Positions 7,435 to 15,816 of a DNA stretch of 64,000 nt are shown piece after piece. The position numbers were made by a program, and so were the translations under genes. Position 1 is the first letter of the stretch. Each line of letters starts with the position of its first letter. Below the pieces are notes generated by a model that was not told where the DNA came from, ran no database searches, and worked only from the letters and a program-made list of their open reading frames with translations. Source of the DNA: Methylobacterium variabile (GTDB taxonomy: Bacteria; Pseudomonadota; Alphaproteobacteria; Rhizobiales; Beijerinckiaceae); contig NZ_LABY01000178.1 of assembly GCF_001043975.1 (NCBI RefSeq), forward strand, positions 30,148 through 94,147, in the 5' to 3' direction.

Positions 7435-8703
7435 TCAGCGCACCAGTGCCCCGTAGAGCAGGTTCTTGAACAGGAAGCGGGTTTTCTGCCGGGTGCTGGG
7501 ACCGGCCGACAGGAAGATCCCGACGATCCCCTCCTTGCGGTCGACCGTGAAGCTGGTGCCGCCGGCGCCGGCCCACATCGCATCGCCCTTCGAGCCCGGG
7601 ATCCAGGCCCCGCCCTCGTCGAGGCGCACGCCCCAGCCGAGGCCGAAGCCGTAGCCCGGACCCGTGGTCGGCGTCGGCGAGCCCTCCAGCCCCTGGATGT
7701 GGTTGGCGAGCATGAACTCGACCGATTCGCGCGACAGGATCCGCACGCCGTCGAGTTCGCCGCCATTCGCCACCATCTGGGCGAAGCGGAGATAGTCGCC
7801 CGCCGTGATGACCGCGCCGGCTCCGCCATGGACGTAGCGCTTGCCCGGGTCCTGCTCGCTGCGGGCGAGCTTCCACAGGTCGGCTCGGAGCGGGTCGGAC
7901 TCATAGGCATCGGCGAGGCGCGGCGCCTGATCGGGCCTGAGCTGGAAACTGGTCTCGGTCATGCCGAGGGGCTTGAAGATCATCTCGTCGAGGTGGAGGT
8001 CGAGGCGCTTGCCCGCCACCTTCTCGACCACGAGGCCGAGGACGTCGGTCGCCACCGAGTATTCCCAGCGCGTGCCGGGCTCGTAGGCGAGCGGGATCGC
8101 CGCGAGGCGCTTGACGAACTCCTCGTTGGAGATGTCGGTTTCCAGGCTCTCGACGTCGGCCTTCTCGTAGGCCTCCTTCATCTCCGGGAACGGTGCCGAC
8201 CCGCTATAGGTGAAGCCTGCGGTGTGACGGATCAGGTCCCAGACCAGGATCGGGCGCTTGGCCGGCACCGCGACCCGGCTCGTGCGGCCGCGCTCGTCGC
8301 GCACCTCCTGGTAGACTTTCATGTCCTTGAACTCGGGGAAGTACTGCGAGAGCGGGTCGCGCAGGCCGAGCCTGCCCTGCTCCATCAGGGCGATCGCCGC
8401 CACCGAGACGATCGGCTTCGTCATCGAGAAGCCGCGGAACACCGCCTCGCGGGGCATCGGCTTGGTCTTCGCCGAATCGAGGAAGCCGTGCGCTTCGAAA
8501 TGCACGATCTTGCCGTTGCGGGCGATCAGCGTCACCGCGCCCGGAATCGTGCCGCCGTCGATCTCCCGCTTCATCGCCGGGCCGATGCGGGCCAGCCGCT
8601 CGGCCGAGAAGCCCTCCGGCGTGGCGGTGTCGGCAGCGGGGGCCGGCCCGGCCCACAGCATGACGGCGAGCGCGAGCGATGCCGCGCGCGTGGCGTTGCG
8701 CAT
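7435..8703 (-). CDS. Exported class C beta-lactamase/EstB-like serine hydrolase
   Basis: 422 residues with a signal peptide ending near residue 24 (AGPAPAADT). The catalytic SxxK motif is S93-M-T-K96 in FRGFSMTKPI, followed by the second motif tyrosine at about 215 (WEYSV) and a GGAG loop near residue 293. This is the serine beta-lactamase-like superfamily (class C, D-alanyl-D-alanine carboxypeptidase, EstB-type esterase). The Tyr-Ser-Val in place of Tyr-x-Asn and the SMTK context fit the esterase branch better than true beta-lactamases. It probably acts in the periplasm on esters or small amides; the substrate is unknown. It has no close operon partner. Confidence 0.85.
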   Translation of the reverse strand: MRNATRAASLALAVMLWAGPAPAADTATPEGFSAERLARIGPAMKREIDGGTIPGAVTLIARNGKIVHFEAHGFLDSAKTKPMPREAVFRGFSMTKPIVSVAAIALMEQGRLGLRDPLSQYFPEFKDMKVYQEVRDERGRTSRVAVPAKRPILVWDLIRHTAGFTYSGSAPFPEMKEAYEKADVESLETDISNEEFVKRLAAIPLAYEPGTRWEYSVATDVLGLVVEKVAGKRLDLHLDEMIFKPLGMTETSFQLRPDQAPRLADAYESDPLRADLWKLARSEQDPGKRYVHGGAGAVITAGDYLRFAQMVANGGELDGVRILSRESVEFMLANHIQGLEGSPTPTTGPGYGFGLGWGVRLDEGGAWIPGSKGDAMWAGAGGTSFTVDRKEGIVGIFLSAGPSTRQKTRFLFKNLLYGALVR

Positions 8704-8878
8704 GTCGTGTGTCCTCCCATTTTTCGCGCAGCATAAGCGTGGCGGTTCGGGAGGACCAGATGGTGAGCCGCTGACGGTGCGGGACGGGGCGGATCCTGGT
8801 GCGTCCGCCGTGCCGCCGTGCTCGCTGCCCCCAAGGGCGGTCCCGGGGACATCGCGTCCTTGCCACCGCCCATAGGCA

Positions 8879-8917
8879 AACAGCGGTCCGAGGGTTGGAA
8901 CCCCTCGGGCCGCTGTT
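8879..8917 (-). terminator. Hairpin downstream of purC (second of two)
   Basis: Arms 8879-8896 and 8899-8917 pair over aacagcgg/ccgctgtt plus ccgaggg/ccctcgg with one G-T pair. It stands about 80 bp beyond the purC stop in the direction of transcription. It may be a back-up terminator. Confidence 0.4.
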
Positions 8918-8961
8918 CATCGAACGATGAACCGGGCGTGCTCGTCGCACGGAGGCCGCAG

Positions 8962-8990
8962 CCGGACCGGCTCGCGAGGAGCCGGTCCGG
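8962..8990 (-). terminator. Probable purC terminator hairpin
   Basis: A perfect 11-bp stem, ccggaccggct (8962-8972) with agccggtccgg (8980-8990), and a 7-base loop lie 5 bp after the purC stop. No T-run follows, so termination could be partly Rho-dependent. Confidence 0.55.
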
Positions 8991-8995
8991 GCCGT

Positions 8996-9790
8996 TTACT
9001 GAACCAGGCGCGGCCCGCCGGTCTGCACCTTCTCGTTCTCGCCCAGGATGCCGAGGCGGCGGGCCACCTCGGTGTAGGCCTCGATCAGGCCGCCGAGATC
9101 CTTGCGGAAGCGGTCCTTGTCGAGCTTGTCCTGGCTCTTGATGTCCCACAGACGGCAGGAATCCGGGGAGATCTCGTCGGCGACGACGATGCGCATCATG
9201 TCGCCTTCCCAGAGCCGGCCGGTCTCCATCTTGAAGTCGACGAGGCGGATGCCGACGCCGAGGAAGAGGCCGGACAGGAAGTCGTTGACCCGGATGGCCA
9301 ACGCCATGATGTCGTCGATCTCCTGCGGCGTCGCCCAGCCGAAGGCCGTGATGTGCTCCTCCGACACCATCGGGTCGTTGAGCTGGTCGTTCTTGTAGTA
9401 GAACTCGATGATCGAGCGCGGGAGCTGGGTGCCCTCCTCCAGGCCCAGCCGCGTTGCCAGCGAGCCCGCCGCCACGTTGCGCACCACCACCTCGAGGGGG
9501 ATGATCTCGACCTCGCGGATCAGCTGCTCGCGCATGTTGAGCCGGCGGATGAAGTGCGTCGGCACGCCGATGTCGTTGAGGTGCTGGAACACGAACTCGG
9601 AGATCCGGTTGTTCAGCACGCCCTTGCCGTCGATCACCTCGTGCTTCTTGGCGTTGAAGGCGGTCGCGTCGTCCTTGAAATGCTGGATGAGCGTGCCGGG
9701 CTCGGGACCCTCATAGAGGACCTTCGCCTTGCCCTCGTAGATGCGACGGCGGCGATTCATAGGCGTGTACCGTGGTTTGAGGAAGTCCAT
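8996..9790 (-). CDS. purC: Phosphoribosylaminoimidazole-succinocarboxamide synthase (SAICAR synthetase)
   Basis: 264 residues. The enzyme joins aspartate to CAIR using ATP, the eighth step of IMP synthesis in the cytoplasm. Diagnostic stretches are RRRIYEGKAKVLYEGPEPG, HFKDDATAFNAKKHEVIDGK, GKGVLNNRISEFVFQHL, the EIIPLEVVVRNVAAGSL motif and VDFKMETGRLWEGDM. I keep the ATG at 9790 because AGGAG lies about 10 bp before it; an internal ATG at 9760 (MNRRRRIYEG) would give the commoner alphaproteobacterial N-terminus and is a real alternative. No other purine genes are adjacent, although purC often sits beside purS in relatives. Two hairpins follow the stop. Confidence 0.97.
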   Translation of the reverse strand: MDFLKPRYTPMNRRRRIYEGKAKVLYEGPEPGTLIQHFKDDATAFNAKKHEVIDGKGVLNNRISEFVFQHLNDIGVPTHFIRRLNMREQLIREVEIIPLEVVVRNVAAGSLATRLGLEEGTQLPRSIIEFYYKNDQLNDPMVSEEHITAFGWATPQEIDDIMALAIRVNDFLSGLFLGVGIRLVDFKMETGRLWEGDMMRIVVADEISPDSCRLWDIKSQDKLDKDRFRKDLGGLIEAYTEVARRLGILGENEKVQTGGPRLVQ

Positions 9791-10145
9791 GGGGCCGAGG
9801 CTCCTGACGACGTGTGGGACCCGCGGCGCGGCGACCTCGAGGAGAAGGTCGGGCCGGGGGACGCGTCGATCCGGGGCGTCCCGGCGGCCGGTGGCAAATT
9901 AGCCGAACCGCGAAGGCAGCACAACGCGTTAGCCGGATCGCCCGGGGGGCACCCGGACGTCGCTGCGATGAATTGCGGTCGTTGGTCGCGCCGATATGCG
10001 CATGCCGTGGCCTCGATGCAAGCGTGGCGGGAGGGGGCGGCATGTCGCGGGCGCGGGGACTCCGCCTCGACGGCGCGGTCGAGCCTGACCTAAGCTCGCC
10101 CCTCGAGAGCCGCGCAACGAGTCAGCGGCCGGGCCGGGAGGGCGC
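9791..10145. other. Divergent intergenic region, purC / aldolase
   Basis: 355 bp between two divergent starts, so it must hold both promoters. I see no clear -35/-10 pair, riboswitch fold or small gene. The only evident signal is the GGGAGGG ribosome-binding site just before 10146. Confidence 0.4.
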
Positions 10146-10931
10146 ATGATGGCGGAACGAGGTGGGGCGGTGGCCGCGCTGGCGGCGCGATTCCGTGAGG
10201 GCAAGCCGCTGATCACGGCCTGGTGCGGCATCCCGGAGCCCGCGGTCGCGGGGCTCCTCGCCGCCGAGGCGTTCGATACCGTGACGCTCGACATGCAGCA
10301 CGGCGCCCACGACTTCGACAGCATCAGCCGCACCGTCGCCCTCGTCGCGGCCCGCGGCAAGCCGACCCTGGCGCGGGTGCCGGTCGGCGGGTTCTCGACG
10401 GTCTCGCGCCTGCTCGATGCCGGGATCTCCGGGATCATCGCCCCGATGGTCAATACCGTGGAGGACGCGCGGCGTTTCGCAAGCCTCGCCAAGTACCCGC
10501 CGCTCGGAGAGCGCAGCTGGGGCCCGGGCCCGGCCCTGATGCTGTCGGGCCTCGCGCCCGAGACCTACCTGCGCGAGGCCAACGGCTTCTGCCAGACGCT
10601 CGCGATGATCGAGACCCGCGAGGCGCTCGCCGCCCTCGACGACATCCTGGCGGTGGACGGGATCGACGGCATCTTCATCGGCCCCTCCGACCTCTCGATC
10701 GCCCTCTCGGGCGGGGCCGGCCTCGACCCCGACGGCGCGGCGGTGCGCGACGCCCTCAAGCACGCCATGGCGCGCACCCGGGCGGCGGGCAAGCGCATCG
10801 GCATCTACTCCCTGTCGGGCCCGCGCACCCGCGAGCTGATCGCGGAGGGCTTCGACCTGATCGCGCTCTCCGGCGATTCCGCCCTGCTGCGGGCGGGTGC
10901 GCAAGCCGCGCTGAGGGAGGCGCGGGGCTAG
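10146..10931 (+). CDS. HpcH/HpaI family aldolase
   Basis: 261 residues, a metal-dependent class II pyruvate aldolase of the 4-hydroxy-2-oxoheptanedioate aldolase type (TIM barrel). Family landmarks seen: DTVTLDMQHGAHDFDS (the active-site His region), LARVP with the pyruvate-binding Arg, GISGIIAPMVNTVEDA, GERSWGPGPA, MIETREAL with the metal-binding Glu, and IFIGPSDLSIAL with the metal-binding Asp. Substrate is probably a 2-keto-3-hydroxy acid; no aromatic-catabolism genes are nearby to narrow it. Two adjacent ATGs follow GGGAGGG; I use the first. The stop codon overlaps the stop of the convergent carboxylesterase (CTAG at 10928-10931). Confidence 0.88.
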   Translation: MMAERGGAVAALAARFREGKPLITAWCGIPEPAVAGLLAAEAFDTVTLDMQHGAHDFDSISRTVALVAARGKPTLARVPVGGFSTVSRLLDAGISGIIAPMVNTVEDARRFASLAKYPPLGERSWGPGPALMLSGLAPETYLREANGFCQTLAMIETREALAALDDILAVDGIDGIFIGPSDLSIALSGGAGLDPDGAAVRDALKHAMARTRAAGKRIGIYSLSGPRTRELIAEGFDLIALSGDSALLRAGAQAALREARG

Positions 10932-11605
10932 CGCTTCCGCGCCCGGGCGAAGCCGGCGGCGAGGAACTGCCCGGCATGGTGCAGGGCGCCGTCGTCGATG
11001 CCGTGGCCGATCCCGGCAGAGAGGTGCCACTCCGCCGGCACGTCCGCCGCCGCGAGCGCCTCGGCGGAGAGGAAGAGCGCGTCGACCGGGATCACCTCGT
11101 CCTGGTCGCCGTGGGCGAGGAGGACTGGCGGCACCGAACGGACCGCGGGCTTCAGGCTCTCGGGGCCCTTGCCCTCCTCCAGCACGAGCATGCCGGACAG
11201 GCCGACCACGGCCGCCACCGGTGTCGGGCGGCGCAGGCTCACGTGCAGCGCCATCATGCAGCCCTGGCTGAATCCGACGAGGGCGAGCTGGTGGGGGCCG
11301 AGCCCGTGCGCCTCGAGCTCGGCGTCGAGGAACGCGTCCAGCGTCGGGCCGGCCCGGTTCACGCCGCGCCAGCGCTCGTGCGGGTCGCGGAAGGTGAGGG
11401 AGAACCACTGCCGGCCGAAGCCCTGGATGCAGGGCTCGGGGGCGTGCGGCGCCACGAAGGCGGCGTCCGGCAGGAGCGGCTGCCACTCCTGGGCGAGGTC
11501 GATCAGGTCGTTGCCGTCGGCCCCGAAGCCGTGCAGCAGGACAACGAGCTGGCGCGGTGGCGCTCCCGAGCGGGGTCGCAGGCGCGGGCCGGTGAGGATC
11601 GGCAT
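10928..11605 (-). CDS. Phospholipase/carboxylesterase (Abhydrolase_2 family)
   Basis: 225 residues from the ATG at 11605, chosen because GGAG precedes it by about 9 bp and the upstream extension is Arg-rich and lies next to palindromic repeats. Motifs: LVVLLHGFGADGNDLID (oxyanion-hole loop), LVGFSQGCMMALH (Ser nucleophile), AHGDQDEVIP (Asp) and GIGHGIDD (His). This is the cytoplasmic carboxylesterase/acyl-protein-thioesterase-like family, with broad activity on short-chain esters. It is convergent with the aldolase and tail-to-head with alkA upstream on the same strand, separated by a palindromic array at 11644-11760. Confidence 0.9.
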   Translation of the reverse strand: MPILTGPRLRPRSGAPPRQLVVLLHGFGADGNDLIDLAQEWQPLLPDAAFVAPHAPEPCIQGFGRQWFSLTFRDPHERWRGVNRAGPTLDAFLDAELEAHGLGPHQLALVGFSQGCMMALHVSLRRPTPVAAVVGLSGMLVLEEGKGPESLKPAVRSVPPVLLAHGDQDEVIPVDALFLSAEALAAADVPAEWHLSAGIGHGIDDGALHHAGQFLAAGFARARKR

Positions 11606-11643
11606 CGGGTCGAACTCCGTTCGGTCGCGTCGTCGGGCGCAAG

Positions 11644-11760
11644 GGCCGCGCCACCGCGCGGCCTCCATGATGGAAGAGCCGCGCCATCGCGCGGCTTCAC
11701 GATGGGCGCGGCGCGCCGTCGCGCGCCTTTACGATGGGACAGGCGCGCCGTCGCGCGCCT
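11644..11760. repeat. Array of four GC-rich palindromes, about 33-bp period
   Basis: Four imperfect palindromes at 11644-11663, 11677-11696, 11710-11727 and 11741-11760, each of the form gcgcgcc-rtcg-cgcgc, separated by short spacers that share cgatggg-like sequence. Start-to-start spacing is 33, 33 and 31 bp. The last one and a half units lie inside the 3' end of alkA and encode its C-terminal tail. The array resembles REP-type intergenic palindromes, may block or stabilise alkA mRNA ends, and is not a CRISPR (palindromic units, no unique spacers of even length). Confidence 0.75.
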
Positions 11761-12439
11761 TGGCGATCCGGTAATAGGCCCACAGCACCTTGGCGGCGAC
11801 CCCGCGCCAGGGCCGCCAGGCCTCGGCCCGCGCCGTCAGGGCGGCGGCGTTCGGGCGCGCGTCGAGCCCGTCGGCGAGGCGCGCCGCCTCCTGCAGGGCG
11901 AGGTCGCCGGCCGGAAAGGCGTCCGGATGGCCGAGGCAGAACAGCAGGTAGACGTCGGCGGTCCAGGGCCCGATGCCGTGCACCGCCACCATCAGCCGGT
12001 GGGCCTCGTTCGCCGACAGGGCGTGCAGGGTGTCGAGGGGCAGGGCGCCGCCGACGACGGCCCCGGCCGCCGCCCGCAGGGTGCGGATCTTCGGCGCCGA
12101 CAGGCCGGCCTCGCGAAGCGCGGAGTCCGGGGCCGCCGCCAGGGCCTCGGCGGTGAGGTCGGGCAGGCGGGCGGTGAGCCGGCCCCAGATCGCCCCGGCG
12201 CTGGCGGTGGAGAGCTGCTGCGCCACCACGATGCCGGCGAGGCCCTGGAAGCCCGGCGGGCGCTTGCGCAGGGGCGGCACCGCGCCCTCCGCCACGAGGC
12301 GCGCCATGATCGGGTCCTGCGCCGTCAGCGCCGCCACGCCCTCGCGCAGCACCGCCTCAGAATCGAGCAAGAGGGAGGGCGGCCCGGTGACGCCGGCGGC
12401 CGGCGGGCTTATGGGCTTGGGGTTCCTCCGCGTCCGCAT
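11729..12439 (-). CDS. DNA-3-methyladenine glycosylase II (HhH-GPD family)
   Basis: 236 residues, AlkA-type base-excision glycosylase that removes alkylated purines. The helix-hairpin-helix and catalytic segment reads VAVHGIGPWTADVYLLFCLG then FPAGDLALQEA, where the Asp of GDLAL is the expected catalytic Asp. Earlier LAGIVVAQQLSTASA is the conserved helix seen in the family. It lacks the extra N-terminal domain of E. coli AlkA, as many alphaproteobacterial homologues do. The ATG at 12437-12439 is only 6 bp from the divergent gluQ start. Its last residues (KARDGAPVPS) are encoded by the palindromic array, so the C-terminus may have been extended by repeat sequence. Confidence 0.9.
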   Translation of the reverse strand: MRTRRNPKPISPPAAGVTGPPSLLLDSEAVLREGVAALTAQDPIMARLVAEGAVPPLRKRPPGFQGLAGIVVAQQLSTASAGAIWGRLTARLPDLTAEALAAAPDSALREAGLSAPKIRTLRAAAGAVVGGALPLDTLHALSANEAHRLMVAVHGIGPWTADVYLLFCLGHPDAFPAGDLALQEAARLADGLDARPNAAALTARAEAWRPWRGVAAKVLWAYYRIAKARDGAPVPS

Positions 12440-12445
12440 CCCGCC

Positions 12446-13294
12446 GTGCCGTCTCCTCGCCTGCGTTTCGCCCCGAGCCCGAACGGGCGCCTGCATCTCG
12501 GCCACGCCTACTCGGCCCTCCTCAACGCGGCCGTCGCCCGGGCGATCCGGGGCGAGCTGCTGCTGCGCATCGAGGACATCGACCCCGTGCGCTGCCGGCC
12601 GGAGCTGACCGACGCGCTGGTCGCCGACCTCGCCTGGCTCGGGCTCGCCTTCCCGGAGCCGGTCTGGCGCCAGTCGGACCGGATGCCCGCCTACCGGGCC
12701 GTCCTCGACGACCTGCGGGCGCGGGGCCTCGTCTATCCCTGCACCTGCACGCGCCGGGAGATCCAGGCCGCCGCCACGGGCGCCCGCGACCCGGACGGCG
12801 CGCCGCTCTATCCGGGCACCTGCCGCGGCTCGGCGGCGACCGCCGCGGCCGTGGCGGCGGGCGCGCCCCATGCCTGGCGCCTCGACATGGCGCGGGCGCT
12901 GCAGTCCTGCCCGGGACCGCACGCCTACACGGCCTTCGCGCCGGGCGTCCCCGGCGCGACCCGCGCCGCCGACCCGGCCCGCTGGGGCGACGTGGTGCTG
13001 GGCCGCAAGGACGTGCCGACGAGCTACCACCTCGCCGCGGTGCTGGACGATGCCGCGCAAGGCATCACCCACGTGGTCCGCGGCCAGGACCTCGAGGCCG
13101 CGACCGACCTTCACGTCCTGCTCCAGCGCCTCCTCGGCCTGCCGACGCCGTGCTACCACCACCACGCGCTGATCCGCGACGCGGCGGGGGAGAAGCTCTC
13201 GAAGAGCCTGGGCTCCGAGGCGCTGGCGGCTTTGCGGGAGCGGGGCGTGAGCCCGGGGGAGGTGCGGCGGTGGCTCGGATTCACCGAGGCATGA
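12446..13294 (+). CDS. gluQ: Glutamyl-Q tRNA(Asp) synthetase
   Basis: 282 residues from a GTG at 12446. It is a shortened glutamyl-tRNA synthetase paralogue that attaches glutamate to queuosine in the wobble position of tRNA(Asp). The N-terminus RLRFAPSPNGRLHLGHAYSA contains the HIGH signature (HLGH), RIEDIDPVRCRP follows, the zinc-binding CTCTRREIQ...GTCRG cysteines are present, and KLSKS is the ATP-binding KMSKS equivalent. It lacks the anticodon-binding domain of GltX. No upstream ATG in frame gives a sensible N-terminus. Its promoter must lie inside alkA, since only 6 bp separate the two starts. Confidence 0.92.
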   Translation: MPSPRLRFAPSPNGRLHLGHAYSALLNAAVARAIRGELLLRIEDIDPVRCRPELTDALVADLAWLGLAFPEPVWRQSDRMPAYRAVLDDLRARGLVYPCTCTRREIQAAATGARDPDGAPLYPGTCRGSAATAAAVAAGAPHAWRLDMARALQSCPGPHAYTAFAPGVPGATRAADPARWGDVVLGRKDVPTSYHLAAVLDDAAQGITHVVRGQDLEAATDLHVLLQRLLGLPTPCYHHHALIRDAAGEKLSKSLGSEALAALRERGVSPGEVRRWLGFTEA

Positions 13295-13383
13295 CGGCAA
13301 GGCGCGCCGTCCAAGAGGACCCGCGCCGGCTGGCCAGCGCGTCGTTCGCTTAAAGGTCTGCCCTGTCGCAGGTTCCTGTTACG

Positions 13384-13400
13384 GAGGCGTCAACCGCCTC
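13384..13400 (-). terminator. Short hairpin after the polyprenyl synthase gene
   Basis: Arms gaggcg (13384-13389) and cgcctc (13395-13400) with a 5-base loop lie just after the polyprenyl synthase stop on the minus strand. It is a modest candidate without a T tract and could serve both convergent genes. Confidence 0.35.
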
Positions 13401-13414
13401 TGCGAAACCTGCTT

Positions 13415-14443
13415 TCAGCGCGCCCGCGCGATGCAGAAATCCACCGCCTCGAGCAGCGCCTGCTTCATCGGCGCATTCGGGAACAGGGCGAGCGCATCCT
13501 TGGCCATGGCGCCGTAGTGCCGGGCGCGCTCGATCGTATCCTCGAGGGCGCGGTGGCGGCGCATGATCGCGATCGCCGCGTCGAGGTCGCGGGGCTCCTC
13601 GATCTCCTGGCGCTCCAGGGTGCGGCGCCAGAACGCCCGCTCCTCGTCGGTGCCGCGGCGGAACGACAGCACGACCGGCAGGGTGATCTTGCCCTCGCGG
13701 AAATCGTCGCCGACGTTCTTGCCGAGGTCGGCGCTGGTGCCGCCGTAATCGAGGGCGTCGTCGACGAGCTGGAACGCGATGCCGAGGTTCATGCCGTAGC
13801 TGCGGCAGGCGGCGATCTCGGATTTCGGCCGCTGGGCCAGGACCGGGCCGACCTCGCAGGCGGCGGCGAACAGCTCGGCGGTCTTCGCCCGGATCACCGC
13901 CAGGTACTCGTCCTCGCTGGTCTCGGTGCTGCGGGCGGCGGTGAGCTGCATCACCTCGCCCTCGGCGATCACCGAGGCGGCCGACGACAGGATGTCGAGG
14001 GCGCGCAGCGAGCCGACCTCGACCATCATCTTGAAGGCCTGGCCGAGCAGGAAGTCGCCGACGAGGACGCTGGCCTCGTTGCCCCACTTGATCCGGGCCG
14101 CGACCTTGCCGCGACGCATGTCGCTCTCGTCGACGACGTCGTCGTGCAGGAGCGTCGCCGTGTGCATGAACTCGACGCTGGCGGCGAGCTTCACGTCGCC
14201 GTCGCCGGCCGCGTCGTAGCCCGACAGGGCCGCGGTGGCGAGCGTCAGGATCGGGCGCAGGCGCTTGCCGCCCGAGGAGATGAGGTGGTTGGCGACCTCC
14301 GGGATCATCGTGACGTCGGAGCCGGTGCGCGACAGGATCATCGCGTTGACACGCTCCATCCCGCCCGCCACGAGCGCCACCAGGGCGTCGAGGCTGGCCT
14401 CCGGGTCGGAGGGTTTGTCCTGGAGGGGAAGTACGACGCCCAC
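13415..14443 (-). CDS. Long-chain polyprenyl diphosphate synthase (octaprenyl/decaprenyl type)
   Basis: 342 residues. A trans-isoprenyl diphosphate synthase that builds the ubiquinone side chain. The first aspartate-rich motif is LLHDDVVDESDMRRG, the second is FQLVDDALDYGG, and GGKRLRPIL is the pyrophosphate-binding segment. Small residues before the first motif (MHTATLLHDD) fit a long-chain product; whether it makes C40 or C50 cannot be read safely, and Methylobacterium relatives make ubiquinone-10. The start is an ATG, and the divergent DUF2007 gene begins 228 bp away, so the region between holds promoters for both. It is followed by a short hairpin. Confidence 0.92.
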   Translation of the reverse strand: MGVVLPLQDKPSDPEASLDALVALVAGGMERVNAMILSRTGSDVTMIPEVANHLISSGGKRLRPILTLATAALSGYDAAGDGDVKLAASVEFMHTATLLHDDVVDESDMRRGKVAARIKWGNEASVLVGDFLLGQAFKMMVEVGSLRALDILSSAASVIAEGEVMQLTAARSTETSEDEYLAVIRAKTAELFAAACEVGPVLAQRPKSEIAACRSYGMNLGIAFQLVDDALDYGGTSADLGKNVGDDFREGKITLPVVLSFRRGTDEERAFWRRTLERQEIEEPRDLDAAIAIMRRHRALEDTIERARHYGAMAKDALALFPNAPMKQALLEAVDFCIARAR

Positions 14444-14671
14444 GCCCGCGCGATCTCCTCAGCGCCGCCCCGGATCGCGGGGCTCCTCGATCATCTCCCG
14501 CCCCCTTTGGCACGCAGGCGCCCCCGGCGGCAACACGCAAGCTGCCGCAAGGCCCTGCTGCAGTGCGGCGGTCTGGGGATGCGGCGCACCCGGCGGGCTT
14601 GTGTGGTATGGCCGCCGCGGTCCGGCGAACGACCGGCCAGGGACCCCCGGCGAGAGACCTTTGGCCACCCC

Positions 14672-14899
14672 ATGATCGAGTTGATCCGCACCAACGACAT
14701 CGTCCTGATCGGCTTCGCGGAATCGCTCCTCGCGGGGGCCGGGATCCCGGTGCTGGTGGCCGATAACCACATCAGCGTGATGGAGGGGATGATCGGCGCC
14801 TTCCCGCGCCGGCTGCTGGTGCCGGAGGACCACGCCCGCCAGGCCCGGCGCCTCCTCACCGATGCGGGCCTGGCCCACGAGTTGCGTCACGAGGCGTGA
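14672..14899 (+). CDS. DUF2007 (putative signal-transducing) small protein
   Basis: 75 residues, beginning MIELIRTNDIVLIGFAESLL and containing AGIPVLVADNHISVMEG and RRLLVPEDHARQARRLL, the typical DUF2007 single-domain layout. In alphaproteobacteria this gene usually stands directly before a TrmN6-like methyltransferase and beside a polyprenyl synthase, as here; the biochemical function is unknown. The ATG is at 14672. Four bases separate its stop from the methyltransferase start, so the two are almost surely co-transcribed. Confidence 0.85.
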   Translation: MIELIRTNDIVLIGFAESLLAGAGIPVLVADNHISVMEGMIGAFPRRLLVPEDHARQARRLLTDAGLAHELRHEA

Positions 14900-14903
14900 G
14901 CCG

Positions 14904-15668
14904 ATGAGCCCGCCCGACGCCCGGTCCGTTCCCGATTCCTGGCTCGGCGGACGGCTCACCTTGCGCCAGCCGCCCCGCGGCGCCCACCGCGCCGGGACCG
15001 ACGCGGTGCTGCTCGCGGCGAGCGCCGATGCGCGAGGCGGGGAGACCGTGTGCGATCTCGGCGCCGGCACCGGCGCGGTCGGTCTCGCGGTCGCCCTCGC
15101 CTGCCCCGAGGCGCGGGTGATGCTGGTCGAGCGCGACCCGGAGGCCGCGGCATTGGGCCGCCTCAACGCGCAGGAGAACGGGCTCGCCGAGCGGGTCCGG
15201 GTGATCGAAGCCGACGTCACGGCGCCGGGGCGCGAGCGCCGCGCCGCCGGTCTCCTGCCGGATTCGGTCGACCTGCTGCTCACCAACCCGCCCTTCTTCG
15301 AGCCCGGCCGGCACCGCGCCTCGCCGGTGGCGACCCGGGCCGTGGCGCACGGCTTCCCCGAGCCCGGCGGGCTGGAAGCCTGGCTGCGCACCGCCGCCGA
15401 CCTGCTGCGCCCCGGCGGCCGGATGGTGCTGATCCATCGGGCCGACGCTCTCCCCGCCTGCCTCGACGCGATGGCGGGCCGGTTCGGTGCGCTCACCGTC
15501 ACGCCGGTCCAGCCGCGGGCGGAGGCGGCGGCGATCCGGGTGCTGGTGGCGGGCGTGCGCGGCAGCCGGGGCCCCTTCACCCTGGCGCCGGCCCTGGTGC
15601 TGCATGGGCCGGACGGGCGCTTCACGGCGGAGGTCGAGGCGATGCACCGGGGTGAGGCGCCCCGGTAG
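14904..15668 (+). CDS. TrmN6-like class I SAM-dependent methyltransferase
   Basis: 254 residues. The SAM-binding motif is VCDLGAGTGAVGLAVAL, motif II is MLVERDPEAAALG, and LLLTNPPFFEPG carries the NPPF active-site motif used by enzymes methylating an exocyclic amino group. GTDAVLLAASA near the N-terminus is typical of the tRNA1(Val) adenine-37 N6-methyltransferase (YfiC) group. Function as a tRNA m6A methylase is an inference from these motifs; other small-molecule or rRNA N-methylases share them. The start ATG is 4 bp after the DUF2007 stop. Confidence 0.85.
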   Translation: MSPPDARSVPDSWLGGRLTLRQPPRGAHRAGTDAVLLAASADARGGETVCDLGAGTGAVGLAVALACPEARVMLVERDPEAAALGRLNAQENGLAERVRVIEADVTAPGRERRAAGLLPDSVDLLLTNPPFFEPGRHRASPVATRAVAHGFPEPGGLEAWLRTAADLLRPGGRMVLIHRADALPACLDAMAGRFGALTVTPVQPRAEAAAIRVLVAGVRGSRGPFTLAPALVLHGPDGRFTAEVEAMHRGEAPR

Positions 15669-15816
15669 TAGCTCGAAACGTCGGACGGGCGCGGGTTGGC
15701 TCTGACAGCCCTGCCGGGCGGGGGAGCGGACGTGCCGTATCGAGAACCGTCGGCGTGGGGCTGCGGTGCGGTTCCGCCGTCGTCATCTCTCAACCGACGA
15801 GGATCGCTCGGACGCC

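Noticed and set aside
11644..11760. CRISPR array
   Set aside because: Units are palindromes with short similar spacers, two lie in coding sequence, and there are no cas genes.
13291..13353. Short ATG frame after gluQ encoding about 20 residues
   Set aside because: Overlaps the gluQ stop, no support for translation or conservation, and close to a hairpin.
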